Shown: positions 9,103-18,959 of the stretch, in pieces
Position numbering within the stretch: the first letter of the stretch is position 1
How the letters are laid out: each line of letters starts with the position of its first letter
NCBI GenBank assembly: GCA_003427395.1
Contig: BFEA01000176.1
Coordinates: 637,432 to 662,431, forward strand
From: Chara braunii
Taxonomy: Eukaryota > Streptophyta > Charophyceae > Charales > Characeae
Reading direction: 5' to 3'
Length of the DNA: 25,000 nucleotides
The notes under the pieces: generated by a model
Told to the model about the DNA's origin: nothing
The model's input: only the letters and a program-made list of their open reading frames with translations
Databases searched by the model: none
Program-made: the position numbers and the translations under genes

Positions 9103-12100
9103 TCAGGCAATCGGCACAGTGGTGCCGGGCAGGGAGCTTTCTTTCGCAGCCGGCGATTCCTCCGCGGGGGCAGTCGGCGCAGAAGAAGAAGCCGCCCCCC
9201 GCCTCTCTTCCGCGGCTCCGTCATAGCCGGCGGTCGCCGCCGTCGTCTTCTTCCCCGTCGACGATGGTTTCCCACCCCAGCGGGCGCGAATGCCCCGCTG
9301 CAAGTCGCCCCCACTATGCGCAGCAGCGGTAACCGTGTCCTTTCCAAATATGGAATCGAGGACCTCCCTGTGACAGTCATCGCAGTAACAGAACCAAGAG
9401 AAATGCCCATGATCCGAGAGGAGATGGAGATGAAGACGAGGAATCATTCGCTTCAAGTGCAGACTGAAAGCCAGCGGAACGAGAAGATCATCTGTTCCAT
9501 GCCATACGTGCAGGTGAAGGTCGGACAGAGAACGCAGCGATGGCTGCGAACGATCACTTACCACCCTCTCACCCTCCTCACTCTTCTCTCTCTTCTTCTG
9601 TCCGCCATCGCCAGTTTCACTAGACTGAACAGAATCCTCCGTCATCACGTTCACCTCCTCAAGTTCTGAGTTGCTGCCACGTGGCTCATCAGACCTACCA
9701 GCCTGTGGAACTGACGACGAGGTGGCAGAGTCTCCCGATGCATTCTTCTCCCCTCCTCCTATCCTTCCTCCTCCTCCATTCTCCTCAGCACTGCTATCTT
9801 CCGACTCTGCCCCATGCGTGCTCGGAGAAGAGCAGCCAGGTGTACGACACCCGCTTGCTGATTGGTTGTCGCCACGTGGAGATCGCGACGCCGCTGCCGT
9901 TCCTACCTCCCCGCCTTCGAGAATCTGATCGTGCACCTGGTCCACCGTCCCCGTCAGATTCCGATTCAGATCGTCTAGCCGAAAACCCCAATCACTGACG
10001 TACAGGCGCAATTCCTCGGCTACATGATTACCCCGCCCCTGCCTGAGACACTCCCTCACATCCTCCTGGAGGGTCTTCAGACCATGCCACTTGAAGAACT
10101 CGCGATCTTTCTTTCCAACCTGCATGCCCAAGTCAGCGATCCCCTGCCACAGATGCGGGAGAAATCCTCGCTCCATGTACGTCGTTAATATCCATGGCGC
10201 CCTCCGAGCGAGCATGAACTCAAACTTCAGCGGTACCTGCGACCACACCGATCGCGCTTCCTCAGCCGTCAGATCTGGCGAGTAGGGATTGACGACCGGC
10301 GCCCACAGCACCACACCCTCGATGTCGTCGGGAATGAAACGCGCCGCGGATAGCGCGTGCGGTCCCCCTCCGGAGTACCCCAGCACCCAGAATCTGTGGG
10401 TGACGTTCACTAGCTTCGCGAACGCGGCTATGTCTTTCGCTCCACTCTTCAGTGTCCTCGATGGATCGGGATCGCTTTGACCGAATCCTGGTCTGTCATA
10501 GCTAATCAGGCGCACATCGTACTCCTTCAGCAGATCCGGATTGACCCCAGGGATGCCTAGTCGGCGGGAAGAGACCATGCCGTGCGCAACGATGACCGTG
10601 TGCTTAGCGTCTTCCCAGCTCGCCCCCCATTCCCGATAAGCCAGGTGTCGGCCGTCAGGCAGCTGCACGCGAGCGGCTGTTATAACGCTAAAAGCCGGAT
10701 CTGAGGAGATCAACGAGAGAGGGGAAAGATTCGTGGGTTTGGACATGAAGAGAGACCAGAGCGACGCGGCGGCGGCAGCCACCAAGACTACAATCCATGG
10801 CGCGAACCTTGCCGCTTTTTGGACTCCTCCAGATACTCCGGCATTCACTCGATCCCTCGTAATCACTGATGGATCCCCCACGGCACCAAGTACTTCCTCC
10901 CGCGCTTTTACCTCCTCCTCAGATGATTGCTGCTGTTCTTGCGCCGATGGACTTAGCCCTCGATCAACGGCCCCTGCCGCTGCAGATCCACGGTTATCCT
11001 CATCGTCATCAACAGCAGATTGACTACTCTTCTCCGTAGATCCAGAATCTCGAGAAGAGGAGGCTAACTGCATAAGCTTCTCCTCCTCGGACTCCTTCGC
11101 AGCGTCCTTCTCTTCTTTCCCGCCGCCTTTCTTAGCAGTCTCTACATCCCCCTGCCCTTCCGGCTTGTCCTCCTCCCCTGTCGACCGAGGATCGGAAGGT
11201 TTCTCCTCCCCTCCGTTTGCCCCCGCCGCCGGCGCACTCTTCTCCGCTGCTGTAGGATACGTGCCTTCTTCCTCCTCTCCCAAAGACGTAACGACACTAG
11301 CTTCATCTCCACGATCAGAGCTCTCCTTACTCTCCTTACTCTCCTTACTCTTCTTCTTCTCTGCAGCATTCACTTCCTCCGGATCTGACGACTCAACGAT
11401 TTCCTTCTCCGCCGCCAAATCAACGCTTCCCTTGTCCGCCGATTTGCCCCCGCCGCCTTCCTCCGCCGCCGCCGACACCGGATCATCGCCCTGAGGAGGA
11501 GGAGAAGTGCCCGACGAAGCAGCAGCGGCACTTTGTGTTGACGTCAACGCGCCCGATCCAGCTTCTTCGACATGCTGCTGCTCACTGGCGACACTGGCTG
11601 TCCCCGGCGGCGCTTGTTCTGCCGAGTCTGCTTCCGCATCGACGTTCTTCACCTTGCCTTCTCTCTCACGAGAACCAGGCCCCTCCTCGCCGCCATCGCC
11701 GCGATCTTCTTCTTTAATAATTGCTTCAGTCCGAGCGTCGTCTTGATTAGTCTCCTCGTCCGCCTTCTCACCACGTGGAACTTCCGCCTGTCCCCCCCGC
11801 CCCATCGGCGCTAAAGCTGGTGGCGGCGGGTCCCAGCTACCAGCCGGAGCGCCCACAGACATCACTTTCCCCATGTGCTCCCCTCCACTGCGGGGACCCC
11901 CCGCACCTCCAGGACTTGGTGAGTCAGCCATGACCTCCTCCTCCCCTCCTTCCTCTCCTCCCTCTTCTCTCCGAACGCCGACGTCTTCACCTCCGTTCGT
12001 GGACAATTCAGCATGATCCCGTGTCGTTGTCTCGTCAGCGATACCGGACTCCTTTCCCGCAGTCCTCCTTCCCCCCTCCTCCTCCTCCTCCTTCCCATTA

Positions 12101-12150
12101 CCTTGTTCAGGCAAATTATCGTTCCCGGTCGCACTCTCGACCAGATTCAT
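9103..12150 (-). CDS. Plant-type alpha/beta hydrolase with long acidic disordered N-terminus and one TM segment
   Basis: A single uninterrupted frame of 1015 codons. I start at the ATG at 12148-12150 (MNLVESATGNDN): it is the first ATG after an in-frame TAG at 12184-12186. A longer reading begins with GTG at 12171, unlikely in a nuclear gene. Residues 1-448 are acidic, Ser/Gly/Ala-rich low complexity (for example KESKESKES). Residues 449-469 (FAPWIVVLVAAAAASLWSLF) form one hydrophobic helix. The hydrolase fold follows: LPDGRHLAYREWG near 497, the oxyanion-region HG at 523-524, SYDRPGFGQSDPDP at 550-563, the nucleophile elbow GYSGG with Ser593, a probable acid Asp888 (HGTDDLLVP), and His916 (DHGHFSW). 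All three catalytic residues are visible. A low-complexity insertion of about 135 residues (about 736-875) precedes the acid strand, and an Ala/Thr-rich tail ends the protein. The DRPGYG.SDPDP block is known from plant hydrolases of unknown substrate. Membrane anchoring is inferred; substrate and compartment cannot be told. Confidence 0.9.
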   Translation of the reverse strand: MNLVESATGNDNLPEQGNGKEEEEEGGRRTAGKESGIADETTTRDHAELSTNGGEDVGVRREEGGEEGGEEEVMADSPSPGGAGGPRSGGEHMGKVMSVGAPAGSWDPPPPALAPMGRGGQAEVPRGEKADEETNQDDARTEAIIKEEDRGDGGEEGPGSREREGKVKNVDAEADSAEQAPPGTASVASEQQHVEEAGSGALTSTQSAAAASSGTSPPPQGDDPVSAAAEEGGGGKSADKGSVDLAAEKEIVESSDPEEVNAAEKKKSKESKESKESSDRGDEASVVTSLGEEEEGTYPTAAEKSAPAAGANGGEEKPSDPRSTGEEDKPEGQGDVETAKKGGGKEEKDAAKESEEEKLMQLASSSRDSGSTEKSSQSAVDDDEDNRGSAAAGAVDRGLSPSAQEQQQSSEEEVKAREEVLGAVGDPSVITRDRVNAGVSGGVQKAARFAPWIVVLVAAAAASLWSLFMSKPTNLSPLSLISSDPAFSVITAARVQLPDGRHLAYREWGASWEDAKHTVIVAHGMVSSRRLGIPGVNPDLLKEYDVRLISYDRPGFGQSDPDPSRTLKSGAKDIAAFAKLVNVTHRFWVLGYSGGGPHALSAARFIPDDIEGVVLWAPVVNPYSPDLTAEEARSVWSQVPLKFEFMLARRAPWILTTYMERGFLPHLWQGIADLGMQVGKKDREFFKWHGLKTLQEDVRECLRQGRGNHVAEELRLYVSDWGFRLDDLNRNLTGTVDQVHDQILEGGEVGTAAASRSPRGDNQSASGCRTPGCSSPSTHGAESEDSSAEENGGGGRIGGGEKNASGDSATSSSVPQAGRSDEPRGSNSELEEVNVMTEDSVQSSETGDGGQKKREKSEEGERVVSDRSQPSLRSLSDLHLHVWHGTDDLLVPLAFSLHLKRMIPRLHLHLLSDHGHFSWFCYCDDCHREVLDSIFGKDTVTAAAHSGGDLQRGIRARWGGKPSSTGKKTTAATAGYDGAAEERRGAASSSAPTAPAEESPAAKESSLPGTTVPIA

Positions 12151-12228
12151 CGGAAATGTCGAGATCCGCACACGCCCACTGCTCTAGTAGTAATCCTCTG
12201 CACTAGGCACAGATCCAACACACGCGAG

Positions 12229-12236
12229 TCACGTGA
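12229..12236. promoter_or_regulatory. G-box core (CACGTG) in the hydrolase leader/promoter
   Basis: The perfect palindrome TCACGTGA lies about 80 bp upstream of the ATG, between it and the TATA candidate. CACGTG is the known core of plant bZIP/bHLH sites. Function here is inferred from position only. Confidence 0.35.
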
Positions 12237-12279
12237 CCTATAAGCTATATCTTGCCCTCAGGCCATGCTCCAAGGGCTA

Positions 12280-12289
12280 TATTTATATA
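12280..12289 (-). promoter_or_regulatory. Probable TATA box of the hydrolase gene
   Basis: On the minus strand the sequence reads TATATAAATA, about 130 bp upstream of the chosen ATG. That would leave a leader of roughly 100 nt. A second, weaker TATA-like stretch lies nearer the gene at about 12243-12252. AT-rich steps surround the site, so the choice is not certain. Confidence 0.45.
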
Positions 12290-12450
12290 TGTACGTGTAT
12301 ATATTATGCTTTAATGACTAAACTGACTAAGTGAACAAAACTATGAGACTCTAACGGAGATCCGAACAGAGTGAGCTGCTCAGCTTTCAGCTTTCAGTTA
12401 TTAACCTCTTTGTCTTAACCGAGGTAACGCCAAACTGTAGCAGCTGTGAA

Positions 12451-12491
12451 ATTTGAAACCGCATGCAATTTGAATTTGAAACCGCATGCAA
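12451..12491. repeat. Direct repeat with RY-like GCATGC cores upstream of the hydrolase gene
   Basis: The 18-mer ATTTGAAACCGCATGCAA occurs at 12451-12468 and again at 12474-12491 (period 23). Each copy contains the palindrome GCATGC. It lies about 300 bp upstream of the hydrolase ATG. CATGCA is known as the plant RY motif read by B3-domain factors, so this could be a paired regulatory site or a chance duplication. Confidence 0.4.
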
Positions 12492-12799
12492 ATCGCCACT
12501 GAGTGCAACAGAATCAACACCTATAAAGCTACAGCCAGCACCCTCGAGCCGAGTCGAGCGGCTGATTGCTTGCTCGTTTTCCTGGATGGAAAACAAGCTC
12601 GTACTCCCTCCTCTCCTACTGACACTACTGTAGCTTGAAAAGCCGTACCGTATGTGTTTACGACGCTGACAGCAAAGCTGACGAAGCCAGTCAGCCGCGA
12701 TCAGCCGAGTCGCTCGTTTGCTTTCAAAACTTATCTCGAATCTCAATCCCGCCTTCTCTTCCGTCCGCTGCCCTTCCACTGGCCGCAAGAGTTCCTCCA

Positions 12800-13145
12800 C
12801 TTAGTTCACTAACCTCTGCTTTAGCCCTCAGCTTCACTCTCTGGTGGTCCTCTTCACTCAATTCCTTTCCTTCTCCTCTCCATCCACTTCTTGTCGCCCT
12901 CTCTTACACTACAATGCTTTCCTGGTTCTCTTTCCTCTGCTCTACTCTCCTCTCTACTCCCCTCTCTCTTTCCTCTCCTCTCCTCTCCTCTCCTTCACTC
13001 GTCGTGGGTTTTCTTCTCCTCTGAAGAACTTATTGTCGCCCTCTCTTACACTATAGATGCTTTCCTCGTTCTCTCTCCTCTCCTCTCTCTTTCCTCTCCT
13101 CTCCTCTCCTCTCTTTCCTCTCCTCTCCTCTCCTCTCCTCCCCTC
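12800..13145. repeat. CTCCT/CTTTCC minisatellite with a 142-bp larger period
   Basis: The strand is almost entirely pyrimidine, with CTCTCCTCTC runs. The block TTGTCGCCCTCTCTTACACTA occurs at 12891 and 13033 (period 142, first 20 bases TTGTCGCCCTCTCTTACACT), each time followed by ATGCTTTCCT. Confidence 0.8.
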
Positions 13146-13688
13146 TCATCGAGAAGAGCGTTCACCGCTCCCGTCACATTCCCGATGTACACTGACTGAT
13201 CTATAAACACGGTAGCTCGCACTCCCTCCTACTTGCTGGGCGCCGGGAAATCATGGCAATGCAACTGACAAAGCCTCTGTTCATTCACACCTTGAAGTTC
13301 CTGTTGTGCTCTGAGAGCAGTAACTACCAAGGCGTAATCTCAAAGGGTTTCAACAAAATTACAATACAGTACAGTAGTTCATTCCGTACATCTGTTTCAC
13401 CCCTCTCAACAGATAATCTATATATAGGCCTACAGTTCTTACAAGTAAGCATGTGAAAAGGCACACACATTAACCCTCGCCAGAACCCCCAAAGAGTTAT
13501 CTCCCCTCTTTTTCCTCCCCCCCAACTCTCCGCCCCCCTCTTTTTATCTTCTCTCAAATTCACTCACCTTTACTACCTACCTACCTGCCGTTACTCCTAA
13601 GCCAATAGAATATCGGGGACCCCCTGCAACATGCATGCCGTTCCCCTCCAAACCGCACAACCGAGCAGTAGTACTGAAGATAGGCAGA
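13146..13688. other. Non-coding spacer
   Basis: No gene is recognised; it contains a CTACCTACCTACC run near 13575. Short open frames begin with ATG, but none shows domain features. Confidence 0.4.
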
Positions 13689-13792
13689 CCGGGGGCAAGG
13701 TCCCACTGGCACGGATTAAGAGATTCTGGCCGTTGATCTTGGCTATCTACGGTCAATATCGCTTAATTCGTGTAAATGGGACCTAGCCCCGG
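13689..13792. mobile_element. 104-bp foldback MITE (CCGGGG-C-AGGTCCCA ends)
   Basis: The left arm, CCGGGGGCAAGGTCCCACTG and onward to GGATTAAG, matches the complement of the right arm, CCGGGGCTAGGTCCCATTTA and onward to GAATTAAG, over about 35 bp with few mismatches. The ends match those of the foldbacks at 1556 and 3307, so it is probably a smaller member of that superfamily. Confidence 0.65.
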
Positions 13793-14140
13793 AAGATATG
13801 CGACGTACTCAAGGAGCCTTCCTCTCCCTCGCTTTCACATTCTACTGTTACACTAGCTCTCCTCACAGACCGGCTTTTTTTTTTTTTTTTGAGCTCTCCT
13901 CACATATTAGCTGTAGCTCGCCTCACGATACAAACCGCCCCCTCCCTCCGCTGGGCCAACCGCCACCGCTGGGCCGCTGGGCCGCTGGCACAGTACTGGT
14001 GAAAGGGTGGCCTTTCTGGACCTGGATTATATCAGGATTACGTTGAGCACTCAGCACTACGTTGTTGAATTGAACACTGTGACGTCCCGAAAAGAAAAAA
14101 AAAACAGTACATGACGGTTGTAACCACCATTCCACCAACG
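13793..14140. repeat. Non-coding DNA with small repeats
   Basis: AGCTCTCCTCAC occurs at about 13855 and 13892 and, as a variant, at 13914, around a poly-T at about 13877. CGCTGGGCC is repeated four times near 13950-13990. Confidence 0.55.
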
Positions 14141-14142
14141 AC

Positions 14143-14198
14143 TCCAGCTCAGTTGGTACATCCCCGAATTGTTAAAATGCAAACCGAGGTTCGGATCC
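14143..14198 (+). ncRNA. tRNA-derived SINE head with A and B boxes
   Basis: A box CAGCTCAGTTGG at 14145-14156; B box GGTTCGGATCC at 14188-14198. The intervening AATTGTTAAAATGCAAACC resembles the stretch at 387-409 and 21022-21044. The T-stem does not pair fully, so it is a tRNA relic or SINE rather than a working tRNA. Downstream bases to about 14300 may be its body. Confidence 0.55.
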
Positions 14199-14700
14199 AA
14201 TCGCAACGAGATGAAGATGGTAAGATAACAGTTACTCTGAATTGCCTGGGCCAGTCAGTTCGAAGCTCATATCTCAAGGCTCTCTCCCTTTTTATTTAAA
14301 AAGAAAAAGGAGGAGCTAGAACGCAACTACAATTCCGTGAGGAGACGTGACGGATAATCAAATGCAGATAAGGAGATCCGACGGCCACGGTCAGATGGTA
14401 AAAAATACCAAAAATGAACTCCTGGTGCTGACCATGGTTGTCAAACTGAAGCCATCCAGGCTTGCTTGGGACAAACTTAGCATCATTGGGTTTCATCATT
14501 AGCCTCACCCTAAGCCCTGTATTGAAATGTATTTTGCTCAGGTCCCTTCTGGAGTTCCCTTTCTCCCTTTATCAAGGGCCCGGGTGGGTTGAGGGTGTAC
14601 CCGCACTACCTAGCAGTATCTCAAATTTGAATGGTATCTCAAATGTATCTAAATACCGGGACGCATATGGCCGCAATTCCATCCAGAAATATGTCAAAAA
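14199..14700. other. Non-coding DNA, possible SINE body
   Basis: No gene is recognised. ATCTCAAATTTGAATGGTAT and a nearby ATCTCAAATGTATC form a small repeat at about 14621-14650. Confidence 0.35.
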
Positions 14701-15167
14701 GGGTCTCGTTAGACACTCCTAAAAGTGCCTGTTTTTAGGATTGCGTCTTGGTTGCACGCAATCCTAAATCCAATTTTGAGATTGAAAATGTGAAAACGGT
14801 GTTAGGACGAGTCCTAAAGGATTTAGGATTCCCCAAGCAAAATCGTCCTAAATTTTCCGGTAGCCCCCGACCTACTGAAAAATTTAGGATTACCGCGTTT
14901 CACGGACTCGTTGCGTCGTGCGCATGGCACCGTAGACACGGAGTTGCTGGTGCAGAAGCGGTCCGTCGGGTCAGTGGTTGGACATCGGAGGTTTTCTGCG
15001 GGTCGACGCGGGCAACGGCCACGAACGGTAGCCGTTGGCGGGGATTGGACGGACATTGGTAGGAATGGATGAACATTGGCGACGCGGCTGCGTATACGCA
15101 TATGAAAACCGGTCGCGGACTCGTCCTAAGAATTTTGAGATTCTTTTAGGAGTGTCTAACGAGACCC
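14701..15167. mobile_element. 467-bp TIR element (Tourist/PIF-Harbinger-like)
   Basis: A perfect 25-bp terminal inverted repeat starts GGGTCTCGTTAGACACTCCT (14701-14725 and 15143-15167). It is flanked by AAA on both sides, a possible 3-bp target duplication that is weak because the left flank is poly-A. TTTAGGA/TCCTAAA recurs many times inside in both orientations. No transposase is encoded. The GGGTCTNGTT start resembles Tourist-type ends. Confidence 0.8.
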
Positions 15168-15260
15168 AAAGTTCTAGTGTGGCAATGTACAATGGGCAAG
15201 GTTGAGTGGCAGGCATGCATTGTGCTATGCCAGCTGTGTATCTGAAGTATTGTTTTCCTT

Positions 15261-15306
15261 TGGCTGAGCTCTGGTGTTGCAATAGGAAGGTTGTGAATTT
15301 GATTCC
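15261..15306 (+). ncRNA. tRNA-like SINE head
   Basis: A box TGGCTGAGCTCTGG at 15261-15274 and a weak B box GAATTTGATTCC at 15295-15306, separated by about the spacing of a short tRNA. No complete fold is seen. Confidence 0.35.
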
Positions 15307-15431
15307 AGTTGGCCATTGGCCCCCAGCATAGCACAGCACAGCATTGTCAGACCAAACATTCGCTACGCGGGGATGCACTCGCGCTGGATGAGACAATACA
15401 ACCGGAACAACAAAATGCCATAGAGGTTGCA

Positions 15432-15601
15432 GTAGGGCGATTCAGTTTTCAGTTTGAAAAGTTGTCACTTAGATAGTGACAATGGAAGATAGATTGCACG
15501 ATGACTATGCGGTCCGGTAGGGCAATTCAGTTTTCAGTTTGAAAAGTTGTCATTTAGATAGTGACAATGGAAGATAGATTGCACGATGACTATGCGGTCC
15601 T
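15432..15601. repeat. 85-bp tandem duplication carrying a conserved hairpin
   Basis: Units 15432-15516 and 15517-15601 differ at only two sites in the main body. Each holds TTGTCACT-TAGAT-AGTGACAA (15462-15482 in unit 1). The C-to-T change in unit 2 would turn a C-G pair into a U-G pair in RNA. Confidence 0.9.
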
Positions 15602-18460
15602 TACGCATCAGGTCATATTAGCTATTATCAAGCATATGGAATACTAGGGTAAAAATAAATAGACGATCCAGCGCAAAAGTCGAGAAGGTGGTCAGGTGTG
15701 TTGCATCAGTAGCAGACCACACAGGTGGGGAAGATTGCGCAATGTTGCATCAAACATACAAACGTGTACTAACAATCAATTAGGCATCTTGGACAAATGG
15801 GCATTGGGCTGTGCAATCGGCTAAATAGAATAATTGGGAGAATGTCAAAACCCCAGGTGGATTGGTTGGGGCAAAAAGGGTCATGACAGGGCGGAATCTC
15901 ATCATGAGCTCATAAAAGAATTTTCCTTATTAGCCAAAATTTCCCCATGGTTGGGTTGGTCACGCTTGTTCTAGGTCGACCCATTGTAGACTCTGAGTTG
16001 AAAGCGCGTTCCATAGGGTTGTGTTCCCTTTGCCCCGAGGTCAGCCCATAACCCAATCTTTTTCTAATGCAGGTTTTTGTCAAACTTTGAAAAATACAAA
16101 CTGTTACAAGTTTTCGAGCGTATCGACTCCCACCTTTCTCGCGAAAGGCGAGAGCCCTCCCGACCATGTCACGCAAGAGTTAAACAAAACAAAAATGAGA
16201 AACTACTAGGGAACAACGCAAAATAACCTTGTGAACCGCCGAGACGGGCGCGGTTGCGTTGTCGCCTTTGCCGCTCTAGCCGGGTGCGCCAACTGTACTT
16301 CCCGCGGTCCCCTACGACATGATAGGTTCACCCGGGGCACAACCTACCTTCCCTAAAGGGTTGTCACTACCCTTAGGGGCATATCCCTACCGAGCTACTG
16401 ACCCATGCACGAAAGCTTTTATATGCAATCGCAGAGGTCGGTCAGCCGAGGGCGTTTGCCCGTTCGTTGCAGTATAGGTACGCTTGATTAAAACATCATC
16501 TGAACCCAGACGTCATCCATTCCCTAGGGCGCTGATCACCTACTACACCTAGGTACAAAATGGGCGTCGATCGACTAGGACGGTCACAACCAACCGTAAG
16601 ACTAACAACTCAATCCTAGTCCCTTAAACACTAGCCAGAAAAAAATATGATAATAACCGCACTCAATTACATCAAAATGAATTGATCCTAGCCCACAAAC
16701 AATATTCAGCATGTATATATAATTCAACATAAGTTGTAACGATAACTAAAAGAACCTAAGCACCACATGATATAACTAGTAACGCAAGATCAAAATAAAA
16801 ACCCAACCACCTCGGATCGAACACGATGAAAAAAAAAAATCACACTGAGTTGCCAACGGAAAGTTGGCTTCAATAATAACCTTAATGCAAACGACAAGGT
16901 ACTCAGACTGCCTCAATTTTGACTTTAAAAGACATGTTGCCAAAGTCATTTATTCAACCCTACCGCCGACCTAAGATTAAGTACGTACACACTCGTTTCC
17001 ATACGTTTTAGTTTTTTTTTTCATGACAGACTGCTTTGCGGATGATTCTTGATCAGGTGCATTACTCGAAGTGTTGCATGTCCCGCTCTCTGGGAAGTGG
17101 TCTGGGGTACTCCTCCTCACCCGAGCACAAAGCTCGGATCTCAGAAGTCGAACTATCTCTGTTGAATCGACAAAGTACCCCCCCATAGAAAGGTCCACTC
17201 CGGGTCGATAACAGAGCGGGTTTCTAAAGCAACGAGCTCCCGCCACAAATGCTTCTTAGAGAGAGAACGTGTCCCCTGTGATCCTAAGCTCAAGGTAGCT
17301 TAGACGACAAAAGTCATCGAAGATAGAGGGCGGGAACCACTTGGACAGGTATAGACAAATGAGGTCATTTGGGATAAAACGAGTAGACCTTAGAAAAATG
17401 CTAAGTTCAATTGACTTCATCTTCATTATATTCACGAGTTTCTTTCGTGGTACCCGTCAAAATTATTCACTTCAAAATGCAATTGTTTTTTATATGCAGG
17501 CAGGTGAAAGGTAAAAATATGACAATCATTTTCTTTTATCCCAAATAGGCATAAACCAATCTCCTTTGCAAAAATTTTTCTACCTTCCTGTACAACACGC
17601 AAAAAAAACAAGTTCAAAAGAAACAAGTGCAATCTCATACTCAAGTCACACCTCACCTTCAAGTTTCACATAACGTTTATGACTCACACACACTCTCCTC
17701 TACCTTTTCTTTTGAACGTTTAAAATAAACAGAGTCAAGTAAAGTATGAGCTCACACCGTTGTGAAAGAAGTTTCTAATCATCCAACCGTCCTTAAGTGG
17801 AGTTTTATCCGACTCACTAAAGAAAACCAAGTAATATCCCAATAAAATAAAAGATAACTGTCGTTACAATAAAAACAATATGACCTACAACTTCACAAGA
17901 TGTGACATTTCTCTTGAGTAGCGGTCTGCGTTCTTTTATACGCGTCCGAATGACAGAAGTCGGGTCCATTTAAATGACTCAAATGAGATAATCCTCATTG
18001 AAAGGACTAAAAAAATAAGTCTCACGTGGTCCCAATGTCCCGGATGGTTCAAAAACAACCCAAACTGCACCATCAAGATCAAAGGGTTATTTCGGATCCA
18101 CTATCAGTCCCAAAGTGTTCATAAAAAAATAATAAACATTAGCATCACCACGTGCCACCAACCAAAACCACCCTTGAAAAAAATAAAATCTGGGCAATGC
18201 GGGCATAAGGATAACCTTGGTCCAATGGACACTTCACAACACCTCCACCAAACCACCTCGACTCGCTCAAACGACCGCCGCCGCATTTGTACAATTCCCG
18301 AAAAAATAAACGACACCGCTACTGTATGTCATTCTGTAGCTGACCACCGTGTCGCATTACTAAAAGCAATCATTGTATCGCGAAACGAATAACATCTCTT
18401 CTTAAAATGGTGTTGCCATCGTGTCGAAAATTCGGTAACACCTTCCCTCAAGAAGGCCTA
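15602..18460. other. Long stretch without recognised genes
   Basis: About 2.9 kb of moderately AT-rich DNA. Open frames of at most about 90 codons occur (for example 15910-16176 and 16977-17246, both minus); none has a motif I recognise. The GC-richer part at 16200-16480 could be a remnant of a longer element such as an LTR, but I found no matching second copy, primer-binding site or polyprotein motif. Confidence 0.4.
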
Positions 18461-18719
18461 TATGTCCTAACAACGGGCAACAAACGAAATTAAACGTAGT
18501 GCGGTTGTTGTACCCGTTGAATAGCCCCCAAAGCCCCCGTTGAATCTCGCTTCATAGGAAAATGGGGGTCCGCCATTGAATCGTGAAAAACGAATTGGGC
18601 GCGTTGGGCCTCGAACATGTGACTTTACCTGCCCAAACACCAGAACCATAAAAAAAACATAAAATTTGAAACCCCCCTACGAGCCCCCAAACCTACCCGA
18701 AAGCCTTGTAAACTACTAC

Positions 18720-18800
18720 GAACCCCAACCCCCCTTCCCCCACCCGCCTCATCCTGCCACCCGCCCCTTCCTGCCGCCCGCCTCATCCTCCCGTCCCAAG
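18720..18800. repeat. C-rich short tandem (CCGCCTCATCCTGCC type)
   Basis: CCCGCCTCATCCT occurs twice (about 18744 and 18778), with C-rich variants between. Confidence 0.55.
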
Positions 18801-18903
18801 ACCTACTTGGAAGTTTGTGTGTGTTTGTGCGCGCGTATTGTTGGTGTGTGTGTATGCGTGTGTATGCGTGTGTGTGTTTATGTGTGTTTGTGTGTTGTGT
18901 GTG

Positions 18904-18906
<3 letters not shown>

Positions 18907-18957
<51 letters not shown>
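18907..18957. repeat. (GT)n microsatellite
   Basis: Nearly pure GT run, part of a wider GT-rich stretch 18815-18967, followed by a poly-T at about 18971-18990. Confidence 0.95.

Positions 18958-18959
<2 letters not shown>

Larger units (their letters stand above)
12151..12800. other. Upstream region of the hydrolase gene
   Basis: Besides the TATA, G-box and RY-repeat candidates, it holds a hairpin GTTTTCC-TGGAT-GGAAAAC at about 12576-12594 and CAGCTTTCAGCTTTCAG at about 12380. No second gene is recognised. Confidence 0.45.

Noticed and set aside
9081-9410. Arg-rich minus-strand frame at the 3' end of the hydrolase gene
   Set aside because: Shadow frame of the C-terminal hydrolase coding sequence.
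14143-14215. Functional tRNA gene
   Set aside because: A and B boxes are good, but the acceptor and T-stems do not pair, so a SINE or tRNA relic is more likely.
14701-15167. Telomere-like repeats inside the 467-bp element
   Set aside because: The motif is TTTAGGA with irregular spacing in both orientations, not a TTTAGGG head-to-tail array.
15602-18460. Possible LTR retrotransposon remnant
   Set aside because: No paired LTR, tRNA-type primer-binding site, polypurine tract or polyprotein motif could be found by eye.
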